Shown in pieces: positions 29,100-38,443 of a stretch of DNA of 64,000 nucleotides. Made by a program: the position numbers and the translations under genes. Position 1 is the first letter of the stretch, and the number at the start of each line of letters is the position of its first letter. The stretch covers positions 496,001-560,000 of the forward strand of contig JAQWPL010000029.1 of assembly GCA_029245395.1 (NCBI GenBank), read 5' to 3'. Source of the stretch: Gammaproteobacteria bacterium. Its GTDB lineage: Bacteria > Pseudomonadota > Gammaproteobacteria > Pseudomonadales > Pseudohongiellaceae. The notes beneath the pieces were generated by a model. It saw nothing but the letters and a program-made list of their open reading frames with translations, was not told where the DNA came from and did no database searches.

Positions 29100-30365
29100 T
29101 TATCTCTGGGTGAATTCTACAATGGCACTGGTAAGCCTGGTCAGGTCATCTGCTTCAATCACATAGGGGGGCATGATGTAGACAAGTTTGCCGAATGGTC
29201 TGATCCATACTCCCCGGTCAACGAAAAAGGCCTGCGCTGAAGACATATCAACCGGGTCCTGCATTTCTACTACGCCTATTGCACCAAGTACACGGACGTC
29301 AATCACAGATGCGGCCTTACTACAGGGTGCCAGTTCATTCCTGAGCTGTGTTTCTATTTTTGCTATACGGCCCTGCCAGTCTGAATGTTCAAGTAGTTCA
29401 ATACTCGCCAGGGCGCAAGCACAGGCGAGCGGATTTCCCATGAATGTGGGCCCGTGCATGAAAACACCCTGTTCTCTGGAAATGCCACTGGCGACTTTAT
29501 CGGTACAAAGCGTAGCGGACAAAGTCATGTAACCTCCGGTGAGGGCTTTGCCAAGACAGAGAATATCCGGACTGATTCCGGCATGCTCACAGGCAAAGAA
29601 TTTTCCGCTACGACCAAATCCGGTGGCAATTTCATCAGCTATGAGTAGTACATTGTAGTCGTTACATAAAGCTTTGACGCCGGCGAGATAATCCGCTGAA
29701 TAGAAAAACATGCGGCCTGCACCCTGCACAATGGGTTCCAGGATTACAGCAGCAATGTTGTTGTGATGCGCCTTCAGCAGATCCCTGACGGAGGCAAGGT
29801 CACTGTCCTGACAAGGCTCGCCAAATTTTGATTCTGGCGCCTGCGCAAAATACTGCTGAGGAAGAAGTCCGGTGAATCTGTCGTGCATCCCGGAGTCAGG
29901 GTCGCAGACTGACATGGCGGCAAAGGTATCCCCGTGGTAGCCCTTGCGAATCGTCAGTAATTTCGTCTTATCCGTCACACCGGTATTGAACCAGTACTGC
30001 ATGGCCATTTTAATCGCGACTTCTATGGCCACCGAACCGCTATCGGCAAGAAATACTTTTTGCAGGGGAGCAGGGGTTAGTGAAACGAGTTTTTTTGCCA
30101 GCTCCACAGCCGGTCCATGAGTGATTCCTCCAAACATGACATGAGCCATATCATCTAGCTGATCTGTTACCGCTGCATTCAAAGTGGGGTGGTTGTAGCC
30201 GTGAATCATGCTCCACCAGGAAGCCATGCCGTCAATCAACTCCCGACCGTTTTCAAGGTAAAGTCTGACTCCTTCCGCCTTTTTTACGGGGTAAACCGGT
30301 AGCGGATTGTCCATGGAGGTGTAGGGATGCCACAGATGGGCTCTATCAAATTCAAGGTCTATCAT
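29100..30365 (-). CDS. bioA: Adenosylmethionine-8-amino-7-oxononanoate aminotransferase
   Basis: BioA (421 residues) aminates KAPA to DAPA with S-adenosylmethionine as amino donor, using PLP, in biotin synthesis. Features are 'WHPYTSMDNPLPVYPVKKAEG' (read as WHPYTSM and KKAEG), 'GMASWWSMIHGYNHP', 'GYHGDTFAAMSVCD', 'LLIADEIATGFGRSGKFFA' and the PLP lysine in 'CLGKALTGGYMTLSAT'. Length is standard. It lies 72 bases downstream of comF in the same direction, so it is probably transcribed from the BirA-controlled divergent promoter region upstream of comF. Confidence 0.97.
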   Translation of the reverse strand: MIDLEFDRAHLWHPYTSMDNPLPVYPVKKAEGVRLYLENGRELIDGMASWWSMIHGYNHPTLNAAVTDQLDDMAHVMFGGITHGPAVELAKKLVSLTPAPLQKVFLADSGSVAIEVAIKMAMQYWFNTGVTDKTKLLTIRKGYHGDTFAAMSVCDPDSGMHDRFTGLLPQQYFAQAPESKFGEPCQDSDLASVRDLLKAHHNNIAAVILEPIVQGAGRMFFYSADYLAGVKALCNDYNVLLIADEIATGFGRSGKFFACEHAGISPDILCLGKALTGGYMTLSATLCTDKVASGISREQGVFMHGPTFMGNPLACACALASIELLEHSDWQGRIAKIETQLRNELAPCSKAASVIDVRVLGAIGVVEMQDPVDMSSAQAFFVDRGVWIRPFGKLVYIMPPYVIEADDLTRLTSAIVEFTQR

Positions 30366-30437
30366 GGCGAACTATTCTATTGAATTAGCCTTCGATGTCC
30401 TAATGACCTCTATTGGCTGTACAAAAGTATGACAGGA

Positions 30438-31181
30438 TCAAAGTACTGTTCTAGCCAGAGCCCAGACATGGATGTCTTCAATGCCTGCCTTGCGCAGTAC
30501 TCTGGCCAGCTCAGTAATGGTGACACCGGTGGTGACTACATCATCGACCAATGCCACTGAAACACCCGGATTGAATTTGGCGTCCGAAACAACTTCAAAA
30601 GCACCTCTAAGGTTCAGCTTCCTGGCACTAGCAGAAAGCCCGGTTTGTTTGTCGGTAGGCCTTTTCCTTATTACAGAGTGCCGATCCAGAGGTAGGCCCA
30701 GGGCATTCGACAACCATCGACTGATTTCCAGGGCCTGGTTAAAGCCACGTTCTCTGATTCTGCTTCGGTGTAAAGGGGCGGGAATTATTAGTGATGGCCA
30801 CTGACGATTCCTGTAGTCCTCCTGAAGATGCTTGACCAGGCATTGTGCCAGTACTTTGCCAGCGACTAACCTGCCCTGGTATTTAAAGGCAGGCACAAGG
30901 GCAGATATGGGCGGTGAATAGCGGAAAGGGGCTGAAAACAGGCTCCAGGGAGGTGTATAGGCCATGCGGTTACCACAATATTTACCCGTATAACCTGGCG
31001 GAAGTGGCAGTCCACAGGATCTGCAGGGATCCACCAGCAAGGGCATCTGAACCTCACAGGTGTGGCATAGATCTGCCTGACGATAGGTGGGTTTCTTGCA
31101 AACAACGCAAGTCCCAGGCAAAAGAGCAAACTGTACAGAATTTAACCATCTGTAAACCTTTTTTTTATATTTGGTTGACAT
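30438..31181 (-). CDS. comF: ComF-family phosphoribosyltransferase-like protein
   Basis: The 247-residue protein has two amino-terminal zinc-type cysteine pairs ('CVVCKK...CHTC', 'CRSCGLPL') and a phosphoribosyltransferase fold with the PRPP loop '[16 protein letters not shown]' near the carboxy end. ComF/GntX proteins are linked to DNA uptake: in Bacillus the homologue helps bring transforming DNA into the cytoplasm. In Proteobacteria the gene often sits near bioB, as here. The only plausible ATG is at 31181 and lies inside the BirA operator half-site, so repression could block comF and downstream bioA together. Confidence 0.9.
   Translation of the reverse strand: MSTKYKKKVYRWLNSVQFALLPGTCVVCKKPTYRQADLCHTCEVQMPLLVDPCRSCGLPLPPGYTGKYCGNRMAYTPPWSLFSAPFRYSPPISALVPAFKYQGRLVAGKVLAQCLVKHLQEDYRNRQWPSLIIPAPLHRSRIRERGFNQALEISRWLSNALGLPLDRHSVIRKRPTDKQTGLSASARKLNLRGAFEVVSDAKFNPGVSVALVDDVVTTGVTITELARVLRKAGIEDIHVWALARTVL
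31150..31181. promoter_or_regulatory. BirA operator in the divergent comF-bioA / bioB region
   Basis: TGTAAACC (31151-31158) and GGTTGACA (31173-31180) are separated by 14 bases. The known proteobacterial BirA site is TTGTAAACC-N14/15-GGTTTACAA (recalled); this differs at one core base and at both outermost bases. It lies 92 bases upstream of the bioB ATG and overlaps the comF start codon, so biotinyl-AMP-bound BirA could repress both directions. Confidence 0.85.
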
Positions 31182-31272
31182 GATAAGATGCAGATTGGTT
31201 GGTTTCCTTCAGTCTAGACGGGATTCTGATCTTCGCCAGACCCTTTATTTACCTCTATTGCCAGGTACACCT

Positions 31273-32298
31273 ATGATAACCACCGCCCGCCATGATTGGA
31301 CTTTTGATGAAGTCAAAGCCCTCTATGAACTTCCTTTCAATGATCTGATATATCAGGCGCAAACTGTCCACAGAATGCATTTCGATCCTAATGCAGTCCA
31401 GATCAGCACTTTGTTATCTATTAAAACAGGCGCTTGTCCAGAGGACTGTAAATACTGTTCTCAGAGCGGCCACTACAACACTGAACTGGAAAAAGAAAAG
31501 CTGATGGCGGTGACAAATGTCCTGGAAGAAGCGCAGCGAGCCAAAGATAACGGTGCTTCCCGTTTTTGCATGGGTGCAGCCTGGAAGCACCCCTCTAATA
31601 AAGACTTTCCACTTGTGCTGGAAATGGTCAGAGGTGTCAGGGCGTTGGGCATGGAAACCTGCATGACGTTGGGCGCTTTGAGTGAAGAGCAGAGCCAGGA
31701 CTTGGCCGAAGCGGGATTGGATTATTACAATCACAACATCGATACCTCCAGGGATTATTACAAGACCATAATTTCTACCCGAACTTTTGATGACAGATTA
31801 GATACCCTGGACCATGTGCGAGACGCAGGCATCAAGGTTTGTTGCGGTGGCATCGTGGGCATGGGAGAAACGGTAGAAGACCGTATTGAATTTCTGAAAG
31901 AACTGGCCAGTCTGCCTGTGCATCCGGAAAGTGTCCCAATCAACAACCTGGTCAAAATCAAGGGCACCCCTTTGGAAGCAGTAGATGATCTGGATGAATT
32001 CGAGTTCATCCGCATGATTGCCGTTGCCCGACTTTTGATGCCTGCCTCTCATGTCAGATTATCTGCAGGACGCGAAGCCATGAATGAACAGATGCAAGCG
32101 CTGTGCTTTTTAGCTGGTGCCAATTCCATTTTCTACGGCGAAAAATTATTGACTACCTCTAATCCCGATGAAAATGATGATATGCGTTTATTCAACAGGC
32201 TCGGTATCCATCCAGAGGAAATTTTACTGGAAGAAGAACCAATGTCGGAATTGATAGCAGAAAAACCCTCTGCTTTTTATGATGCTATGTCTCACTAA
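31273..32298 (+). CDS. bioB: Biotin synthase
   Basis: BioB is a radical SAM enzyme that inserts sulfur into dethiobiotin. From the ATG at 31273 it is 341 residues, and its amino terminus '[16 protein letters not shown]' aligns with known BioB; a longer frame back to 31171 would run into the BirA operator and is rejected. The radical SAM cluster motif CPEDCKYC gives Cys55, Cys59 and Cys62. The [2Fe-2S] ligand region includes 'FCMGAAWK', 'ETCMTLG' and '[12 protein letters not shown]', and the arginine in '[11 protein letters not shown]' is also present. It is the first gene of the rightward bioBFCD operon. Confidence 0.97.
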   Translation: MITTARHDWTFDEVKALYELPFNDLIYQAQTVHRMHFDPNAVQISTLLSIKTGACPEDCKYCSQSGHYNTELEKEKLMAVTNVLEEAQRAKDNGASRFCMGAAWKHPSNKDFPLVLEMVRGVRALGMETCMTLGALSEEQSQDLAEAGLDYYNHNIDTSRDYYKTIISTRTFDDRLDTLDHVRDAGIKVCCGGIVGMGETVEDRIEFLKELASLPVHPESVPINNLVKIKGTPLEAVDDLDEFEFIRMIAVARLLMPASHVRLSAGREAMNEQMQALCFLAGANSIFYGEKLLTTSNPDENDDMRLFNRLGIHPEEILLEEEPMSELIAEKPSAFYDAMSH

Positions 32299-32330
32299 GG
32301 TATGCCCTTATATAAAAAGCGGGCTCGCAC

Positions 32331-33533
32331 GTGAAATCATTTCGTCAGGATTTGCAACAACAACTACTTGAAAGAAAGCACAATACATTGCTGCGTCAAC
32401 GACGCACGCTGTTGTCACCCCAGGGAACAGAAATCATCCTTGACGGAAATCATGTCACCAGTTTCTGCAGTAATGATTACCTTGGTCTGGCTGACCATCC
32501 TGATGTGATACAGGCCTATCATAAAGGCTTGGAACAATTTGGCGCAGGCAGTGGCGCCTCCCATCTGGTCAGTGGCCATATGGGATCACATCATGCACTG
32601 GAAAATGAACTGGCAGAATTTACTGGACGCAGCAGAGCTTTGATTTTTTCCAGCGGCTACATGGCCAATGTTGGGGTGTTAACCACTTTGCTGGGAAAAA
32701 ATGACGCTGTCTTTGAGGACAGACTCAATCACGCTTCACTGTTGGATGGGGGTCTGTTCAGTGGGGCAGCATTTAAACGTTTCCCTCATCTTGATATGGA
32801 CACACTGGATAAACAGCTTACTGATTCTTCTGGACAGAAAAAATTGATTGTCTCGGATGGCGTATTCAGCATGGATGGCGATAAGGCTCTCTTACCTGAA
32901 TTAATCACGATAGCTGAAAAAAATGATGCCATTCTCATGCTGGATGATGCCCATGGTTTTGGCGTTTTGGGCCAGGAAGGCGGAGGGCTAGCTGCGCAAT
33001 GGCAGGAGCAGGGCGTTCAAATAGATGAAGATAATTTGCAGGTGTTAATAGGGACATTTGGTAAAGCCTTTGGTGCCAGCGGGGCTTTTGTCGCTGGTAG
33101 CGAGGAACTTATTGAAACGCTAATCCAATTCTGCCGCCCCTATATCTATACCACAGCGATTTCACCTGCCATGGCAGAAGCGCTGCGCACAAGTTTAAAA
33201 CTGATACGCAAGGATAACTGGCGGCGACAATACCTGACGCAATTGATTCAGCGTTTCAAGGATCACTGTGCTGATCTGGGCCTGGAGGTGCTGGCATCTG
33301 AAACGCCAGTGCAGGCAGTGATATTGGGTGACGCTGAAACTGCGCTGCAAGCGAGCGAGGAGTTGCTGAGGAAAGGGGTGTATGTGACGGCTATTCGCCC
33401 CCCAACTGTGCCACAAGGAAGCGCCAGATTGAGAATCACGTTCAGTGCTATTCATACAGAATCACAATTTAAGAAATTACTGGACAGCCTTGAAGTAGTG
33501 GCCCGGATGAGCAGCTTGGCATCCATGACATGA
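32331..33533 (+). CDS. bioF: 8-amino-7-oxononanoate synthase
   Basis: BioF (400 residues) condenses pimeloyl-ACP or pimeloyl-CoA with L-alanine, using PLP. Motifs are 'FCSNDYLGLADHP' (about 45-57), 'GAGSGASHLVSGHMGSHHALE' (read as GAGSGASHLVSGH), 'SDGVFSMDGDKALL', 'LMLDDAHGFGVLG' and the PLP lysine in 'IGTFGKAFGASGAFV'. The start is GTG at 32331, 32 bases after bioB, with a weak ribosome site. Its end overlaps the bioC start by 4 bases (ATGA), indicating translational coupling. In many relatives bioH lies between bioF and bioC; it is absent here. Confidence 0.97.
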   Translation: MKSFRQDLQQQLLERKHNTLLRQRRTLLSPQGTEIILDGNHVTSFCSNDYLGLADHPDVIQAYHKGLEQFGAGSGASHLVSGHMGSHHALENELAEFTGRSRALIFSSGYMANVGVLTTLLGKNDAVFEDRLNHASLLDGGLFSGAAFKRFPHLDMDTLDKQLTDSSGQKKLIVSDGVFSMDGDKALLPELITIAEKNDAILMLDDAHGFGVLGQEGGGLAAQWQEQGVQIDEDNLQVLIGTFGKAFGASGAFVAGSEELIETLIQFCRPYIYTTAISPAMAEALRTSLKLIRKDNWRRQYLTQLIQRFKDHCADLGLEVLASETPVQAVILGDAETALQASEELLRKGVYVTAIRPPTVPQGSARLRITFSAIHTESQFKKLLDSLEVVARMSSLASMT

Positions 33534-34324
33534 ATAGCTCACAGCCATTGCCAGAAAAAATCAGGATAGCCCGTTCGTTTGGCGATGCCGCCTCTACCTA
33601 TGATCGTTACGCCCACATTCAGCGGGATATTGCCAAAAAATTATTTGCGCAACTCAATGCAGAAAAAACAGAGCAGATCCTTGATCTGGGCAGTGGGACA
33701 GGACATTGCGCTACGCACCTGGCATCTAGTTTTCCATCAGCTGAAATTACCAGCCTGGATATTGCCGAAGATATGCTGATCTATGCCAGGCAGGAAAGTG
33801 TAAAAAGAGACGGGGCCTGGGTTTGCGGTGATGCAGAGTTACTTCCTTTTGGTAACGAGAGTTTCGACCTGGTTGTGTCAAACCTGACCTTGCAGTGGTG
33901 CCACAATCCGGAAAATATTTTTGCCGAAATATTGCGCATTATGAAATCAGGTGGCAGGGCGTTGCTTAGCACACTGGCAGAAGGGACGCTGTCCGAGCTC
34001 AGGGATAGCTGGGCCGCCGTGGATGACTTTGTCCACGTAAATCATTTTCTCTCTTATGATGCTATTAATAAGGCATTAGCTGAACAGGCATTTTCTGACA
34101 AGCAACTGCGCAACAGTCAGAAGCAGTATTACTATGAGTCATTGCAAGCGCTGAGTGTTGAGCTAAAAGGAATTGGTGCCAATAATCTGAATGCAGGGCA
34201 ATCCAGCGGGCTGACGGGAAAGAGAAAGTTGAAAAAATTGAAATCTGAATTCGAACAATACAGGGTGAATAGCAAGGGTATTCCAGTGACCTATGATCTT
34301 GTGTTAATTGATCTGGTGAAATAA
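33530..34324 (+). CDS. bioC: Malonyl-ACP O-methyltransferase
   Basis: BioC (264 residues) methylates malonyl-ACP with SAM so that fatty acid synthesis can build the pimeloyl chain. It opens with the family phrase 'ARSFGDAASTYDRYAHIQRD', then the SAM-binding motif 'LDLGSGTGHCA' near residue 46, 'LDIAEDML', 'LPFGNESFDLVVSNLTLQW' and the late 'ALSVELKGIGANNLN', which is typical of BioC rather than other methyltransferases. The ATG overlaps the bioF stop; bioD starts 6 bases after its stop. Confidence 0.95.
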   Translation: MNSSQPLPEKIRIARSFGDAASTYDRYAHIQRDIAKKLFAQLNAEKTEQILDLGSGTGHCATHLASSFPSAEITSLDIAEDMLIYARQESVKRDGAWVCGDAELLPFGNESFDLVVSNLTLQWCHNPENIFAEILRIMKSGGRALLSTLAEGTLSELRDSWAAVDDFVHVNHFLSYDAINKALAEQAFSDKQLRNSQKQYYYESLQALSVELKGIGANNLNAGQSSGLTGKRKLKKLKSEFEQYRVNSKGIPVTYDLVLIDLVK

Positions 34325-34330
34325 TTTATT

Positions 34331-35023
34331 GTGAGCACGCAAACCTTTTTTGTTACGGCAACGGATACTGATGCGGGGAAAACCCTGGTTTCCTGTGCCA
34401 TGCTATTGGCAGCAAGGGCAAAGGGATTGAGTACCGCCGCTCTAAAGCCTGTAGCAGCAGGAATTATCAGTATTGAAAATGAAGCGCAAAACGAAGATGT
34501 CATTGCCCTGGCATCCTGCTGTTCTCTTCCGCTTACCTTCAAAGAAATTAATCCAGTATGCTTTCCGGAACCTGTTGCGCCGCACATAGGTGCTGCAAAA
34601 CATGGCCCTGAACTTGATGCAACCAAACTCGCTGATTTATGTCAGCCTGTTCTCAAACAACAGGCAAACCTGACGGTCATCGAAGGGGCAGGAGGATGGC
34701 GAGTCCCACTGAGTGACAATGAAACAATGGCTGACTTGGCCAGGATACTTGGGGTGCCTGTTATCCTGGTAGTGGGGATGCGGCTGGGTTGTTTGAATCA
34801 TGCGCTGCTGACTGCTCAGTCCATACAGGCTGATGGAGTGCCATTTGCTGGTTGGATAGCCAACAGAAGTGATCCTGACATGCGGGCGTATGCAGAAAAT
34901 CTCGGAACCCTAAAGACCATGATGCCTGCTCCCTTACTCGCAGAAATTCCCTGGCTTGATACTCAAAGCAACCTGGATGAAGCAGCAAAATATATTGATC
35001 TGGAGAAGCTTCTACCAGGATAG
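34331..35023 (+). CDS. bioD: Dethiobiotin synthetase
   Basis: BioD (230 residues) closes the ureido ring of dethiobiotin from DAPA, CO2 and ATP. The modified P-loop 'TATDTDAGKTLVSCAM' (Lys17) opens the protein. 'ALKPVAAG' follows near residue 40, 'VIEGAGGWRVPLSD' near 118 and 'VVGMRLGCLNHALL' near 146. The start is GTG at 34331, six bases after bioC. It is the last gene of the bio operon; the 109 bases before trhO carry a separate promoter-like pair. Confidence 0.96.
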   Translation: MSTQTFFVTATDTDAGKTLVSCAMLLAARAKGLSTAALKPVAAGIISIENEAQNEDVIALASCCSLPLTFKEINPVCFPEPVAPHIGAAKHGPELDATKLADLCQPVLKQQANLTVIEGAGGWRVPLSDNETMADLARILGVPVILVVGMRLGCLNHALLTAQSIQADGVPFAGWIANRSDPDMRAYAENLGTLKTMMPAPLLAEIPWLDTQSNLDEAAKYIDLEKLLPG

Positions 35024-35050
35024 GGCAGGTTAGGGCGGATTCGTAACTAA

Positions 35051-35080
35051 TGGACTTGCTCTCCCGCCAATTTGTATAAT
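35051..35080 (+). promoter_or_regulatory. Candidate sigma-70 promoter for trhO
   Basis: A perfect TATAAT at 35075-35080 is preceded by TGGACT at 35051-35056 with an 18-base spacer. It lies 53 bases before the trhO ATG in the gap after bioD, so trhO probably has its own transcript. Confidence 0.5.
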
Positions 35081-35132
35081 CGCTACCGATTTTGCTCCGG
35101 ACTTACGCTCCGAATCGCAGAAGGAAACTGCA

Positions 35133-36140
35133 ATGAATACTCAAACACAGAGTCAGGTAGTTGTCTGTGCGCTTTACCATTTTGTCAGCCTTGACGATTT
35201 CCCGGACTTGCGTGAACCGCTTCTTCAGCAAATGCAGGAAAATCAGGTCAAGGGCACAGTCCTGTTGGCTGCGGAAGGTATCAATGGCACTATCGCTGGA
35301 AGCAGGCAAGGGATCGATAAGGTTCTGGCCTGGCTGAAAAGTGATCCCAGACTTAAAAACCTGGATCACAAAGAATCCTTTGATGACCAGATTCCTTTTT
35401 ATCGCGCCAAGGTAAAACTGAAAAAAGAAATTGTCACCATGGGTGTCGAAGGGATTGATCCCAAGCGCAAGGCAGGAACACATATCAAACCTGCTAACTG
35501 GAATGCATTGATTAGTGACCCGGATGTAACCCTTATAGATACGCGCAACCAATATGAAGTTGAAATAGGGACATTTGAAAATGCCATTAATCCGGAAACT
35601 AAAAACTTCAGGGAGTTTCCGGATTATGTCAAAACTCACCTTGATCCGGCTAAGCATAAAAAAATAGCCATGTTCTGCACTGGTGGGATACGTTGTGAAA
35701 AATCTACAGCCTATCTGAAAGAGCATGGCTTCCAGGAGGTATATCATCTGGAAGGTGGCATCTTGAAATACCTGGAAGAAATTCCCGAAAATGATTCGCT
35801 ATGGAAAGGGGAATGTTTTGTGTTTGACAACCGTGTGGCAGTAAATCACCTGCTTGAAAAAGGTGGCTATGATCAATGTCACGCTTGCAGGCTACCAATC
35901 ACGGAAGACGATAAAAAGGATCACAAATATGAGAAAGGAGTAAGTTGCCCGCGCTGTTTTGATTCGCTTGCTGATGATCAGAAAGAACGCTTTCGTGAGC
36001 GGGAGAAACAAATGAATCTGGCTTCCTGGAGGGGAGAAACGCATTTAGGGTCTGAAGTAGTGGAATTGATTAAGAACCGTAAAAATGAAAAAAAGGCATT
36101 TAAAGCCGAACAACAAAGACAGGGTATTAAGGAACGTTAA
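35133..36140 (+). CDS. trhO: tRNA U34 hydroxylase, rhodanese family (TrhO/YceA)
   Basis: TrhO (335 residues) takes part in oxygen-dependent 5-hydroxyuridine formation at tRNA position 34. It has an amino-terminal domain with '[17 protein letters not shown]' (about 41-57) and a central rhodanese domain with '[15 protein letters not shown]' and the active-site loop '[12 protein letters not shown]' (Cys182, Cys188). A cysteine-bearing carboxy-terminal segment ('CHACRLP', 'CPRCFD') and a basic coil tail complete it. The layout matches E. coli YceA/TrhO. An AGGAA ribosome site lies 8 bases before the ATG. Confidence 0.94.
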   Translation: MNTQTQSQVVVCALYHFVSLDDFPDLREPLLQQMQENQVKGTVLLAAEGINGTIAGSRQGIDKVLAWLKSDPRLKNLDHKESFDDQIPFYRAKVKLKKEIVTMGVEGIDPKRKAGTHIKPANWNALISDPDVTLIDTRNQYEVEIGTFENAINPETKNFREFPDYVKTHLDPAKHKKIAMFCTGGIRCEKSTAYLKEHGFQEVYHLEGGILKYLEEIPENDSLWKGECFVFDNRVAVNHLLEKGGYDQCHACRLPITEDDKKDHKYEKGVSCPRCFDSLADDQKERFREREKQMNLASWRGETHLGSEVVELIKNRKNEKKAFKAEQQRQGIKER

Positions 36141-36299
36141 TATTGGTTGCCGATTTCACACCTGGGATTGATTTGGATCATGGAATGGTTGTTCACGTTT
36201 AATTCTAATCCTTCAGGGAATCATTACAATTTATAATTAATTCGAGTATAGATTTTCAGTATAAATAATTAAGAATTCGTTATTCAGGATGTTTACTAT

Positions 36300-37169
36300 A
36301 TGTTTACTATGAAAAATAAATTACTGCCACTAGTCTTACTTCTCGCCATCGTGTTGGGTGGGCTCTATTGGGTCTTTGGTTTGCCTCTGGTGGGTAATCC
36401 CGAGATACCAACTACAGCTGAAGCTATTGCCCGGGGTGGATATATCTACAACGCGGGGGGCTGCGCTGCCTGCCACCAGGTGGATGAAGCGGAAGGTGCT
36501 ACAGGTGGCTATGTCATAGAAGTTGAAAACCCGTTTCCGAATACGTTCTATACGCCCAATATCACGCCTGACGAGGAAACCGGTATAGGTGGATGGACTG
36601 GCAGGGATTTTCTGCTGGCCATGAAGCATGGCCGTAGTCCTGAAGGTGGTTTTTACTGGCCATCTTTTCCTTATCGTACCTATAAAAACATGACTGATGA
36701 GGATGTTCTGGATTTGGCGGCCTTTTTGATGGTTCAACCGCCTATCAGCAATGAAGTTCCGGATCATGTACTGGAAGCATGGCAGTTTGATTTTCTCATG
36801 TCAGGCTGGAATATTCTGGCGGATACTATGGAAGGTGAGCCGCCGTCTGTATCAGATGATCCACAAATACAGCGAGGGGCTTATCTTGCCAGAGCGCTTG
36901 GCCACTGTGGTGAATGCCACACACCCCGGAATGAGCTTGGTATGATGAGTTTGGCCCAGGAATTTTCCGGCTCTGAAATCTCTACTGCACAGATCAACCC
37001 TGAAGGTTTGTCCAGTTGGACAGCCTTTGATTTTGTTGGCCTGTTGCAACTGGGGATGACTGCCAGTTTCGATTTTGTGGGCGGCGAGATGGCGGATGTG
37101 GTTGAACATACCAGCCAGCTTAGCGAAGCAGATCAGGAAGCCTACGCTGCGTTTTTCAAACGCGAGTAA
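36300..37169 (+). CDS. Diheme c-type cytochrome, membrane-anchored
   Basis: The 289-residue protein has an amino-terminal hydrophobic helix (about 7-28) that is a signal anchor or signal peptide, then two cytochrome c domains: CAACH at residues 55-59 and CGECH near residue 202. The layout resembles cytochrome subunits of periplasmic PQQ or flavin dehydrogenases, which pass electrons to the respiratory chain. No dehydrogenase gene is adjacent, so its partner is unknown. An exact 11-base tandem duplication places three ATGs around the start (36289 out of frame, 36300 and 36309 in frame). The one at 36300 is best spaced from AGGA at 36286-36289. Confidence 0.88.
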   Translation: MFTMKNKLLPLVLLLAIVLGGLYWVFGLPLVGNPEIPTTAEAIARGGYIYNAGGCAACHQVDEAEGATGGYVIEVENPFPNTFYTPNITPDEETGIGGWTGRDFLLAMKHGRSPEGGFYWPSFPYRTYKNMTDEDVLDLAAFLMVQPPISNEVPDHVLEAWQFDFLMSGWNILADTMEGEPPSVSDDPQIQRGAYLARALGHCGECHTPRNELGMMSLAQEFSGSEISTAQINPEGLSSWTAFDFVGLLQLGMTASFDFVGGEMADVVEHTSQLSEADQEAYAAFFKRE

Positions 37170-37208
37170 ATGTTAAAATTAGTTTCTTCGAGTTTTATAG
37201 TGTGCAAA

Positions 37209-37234
37209 AAAAACGCCCCTTCAGGGGCGTTTTT
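37209..37234. terminator. Bidirectional terminator between convergent cytochrome genes
   Basis: AAAAACGCCCCT pairs with AGGGGCGTTTTT (37209-37220 with 37223-37234). A and T runs on both sides let it work on either strand. It lies between the diheme cytochrome stop and the cytochrome c' stop. Confidence 0.85.
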
Positions 37235-37254
37235 ACATCTAGACTATTAATATC

Positions 37255-37716
37255 CTAGTCAGAGCGGAAGCGGTCGTGACAGGCTCCGCATTTTGGACCA
37301 ATCATGCCTACAGCCTCGCGTACACCGTCGGCTCCCTGGCTTTCAAGAATTGCTAGAGCTGCATTGGCGCCATCAGCCAAATCCTGTGCCAGAGCAGCTA
37401 AATCATCCGGGCTGTCCCAGATAGTATCAAAGGCACGGGTAGTACCTGCGCTTCCACGTGTGTCAGCAGCAAACACTTCAGGAATCATTGGTGCAACCAT
37501 GGCAACACGACGGGCAGCCTGTGTGGCAGCAGCAGCATCAAAATCGCCTCCGCGAGCCATCTGGCCGAGAGGGCCGTTAGAATGTGCAAGTACCTGAAAT
37601 ACTGACTGACGGCGTTTGATGGCAGCAGCAGCATCTTCTTCAGACATCTGCGCTATTGCATTGAATGAAAAGATTGAGCTAAGAATAAATGCTCCGGTGA
37701 AAATGAGTTTCTTCAT
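37255..37716 (-). CDS. Cytochrome c' (class II c-type cytochrome)
   Basis: The product is 153 residues from the ATG at 37716, chosen because GAGGAA lies 8 bases upstream and a signal peptide (MKKLIFTGAFILSS, cleaved after AIAQ or similar) then starts cleanly. An ATG-less extension to 37731 is rejected. The mature part is a four-helix bundle with heme bound at the carboxy-terminal CGACH motif, eight residues before the end of 'CGACHDRFRSD', as in class II cytochromes. Cytochrome c' is periplasmic and binds NO or CO; physiological roles include NO tolerance. It is a single gene convergent with the diheme cytochrome. Confidence 0.9.
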   Translation of the reverse strand: MKKLIFTGAFILSSIFSFNAIAQMSEEDAAAAIKRRQSVFQVLAHSNGPLGQMARGGDFDAAAATQAARRVAMVAPMIPEVFAADTRGSAGTTRAFDTIWDSPDDLAALAQDLADGANAALAILESQGADGVREAVGMIGPKCGACHDRFRSD

Positions 37717-38161
37717 TTTATTGTTCCTCACTTAATTGTATGAGATGGATGAGTTAAATAATTCGTTGGTGTTCTTTTAGTTTTAAAATTATCTATAGTT
37801 TCTATTTATAACTTCTGCTTATGATTTCTTTAGTTTCAATATTAGGTAAAACAGTTACCAGTAAACAGACCGGCTATTGTGCCATGTTCATTCACCGCTG
37901 TCTGCATGTTTTACCACTTTAATATTCTCCCCTTTAGGGTATTAATTAGCTTTCAATTCAAGTGCTTACATTGGATAATTCTGTGTCTCTATTTTGACAC
38001 CAGTATCGTAAAAAGCGACTGAATGATAACTTAACCTGTCTCTAAGCCTAGTAAATTCCTTAATAATCGCACAATTTTCCGAGGTTATATAATTCACCTT
38101 TTTAGTAACGTTTTTACATACTTAAACATACTGAGTAATGAACTTTCTGGAAGATAAAGCA
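37717..38161. other. AT-rich intergenic region upstream of xseB
   Basis: About 440 bases separate the divergent cytochrome c' and xseB genes. A perfect TATAAT at 38088-38093 lies 69 bases before the preferred xseB start and may be the -10 box of the xseB-ispA-dxs transcript, though the -35 match is poor. A TTGACA at 37994-37999 lacks a good -10 partner. No gene, tRNA or strong hairpin was seen. Confidence 0.45.
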
Positions 38162-38416
38162 ATGGCCCGAAAATCTACAACATTTAATTTTGAAGATGCC
38201 CTGGAAAATCTTGAAGAGCTGGTTGAAGCCATGGAAGAGGGAGAACTCAGTCTTGAGGAATCCCTGAAAGCTTTTGAGCAGGGAATTAAGCTGACGAGAG
38301 AATGCCAGACTGCTCTGGAAAAAGCCGAACAGAAAGTCCAGCTGTTAGTTAAAAGCGATGATTTGCCAGAAACTGAACCTTTTGGGGATGACGAAAGCGA
38401 TAAAGGAGATGATTAA
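38162..38416 (+). CDS. xseB: Exodeoxyribonuclease VII small subunit
   Basis: XseB is the small helical subunit bound in several copies to XseA in exonuclease VII, which degrades single-stranded DNA. From the ATG at 38162 it is 84 residues, and 'FNFEDALENLEELVEAMEEG' with 'LSLEESLKAFEQGIKLTREC' is the family core. An ATG at 38138 in frame lacks a ribosome site, while a GGAAGA lies before the preferred start. It heads the conserved xseB-ispA-dxs operon, with ispA starting 27 bases after its stop. Confidence 0.95.
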   Translation: MARKSTTFNFEDALENLEELVEAMEEGELSLEESLKAFEQGIKLTRECQTALEKAEQKVQLLVKSDDLPETEPFGDDESDKGDD

Positions 38417-38443
38417 GAGGATCTGGATTAGCCCCTCTACGGT

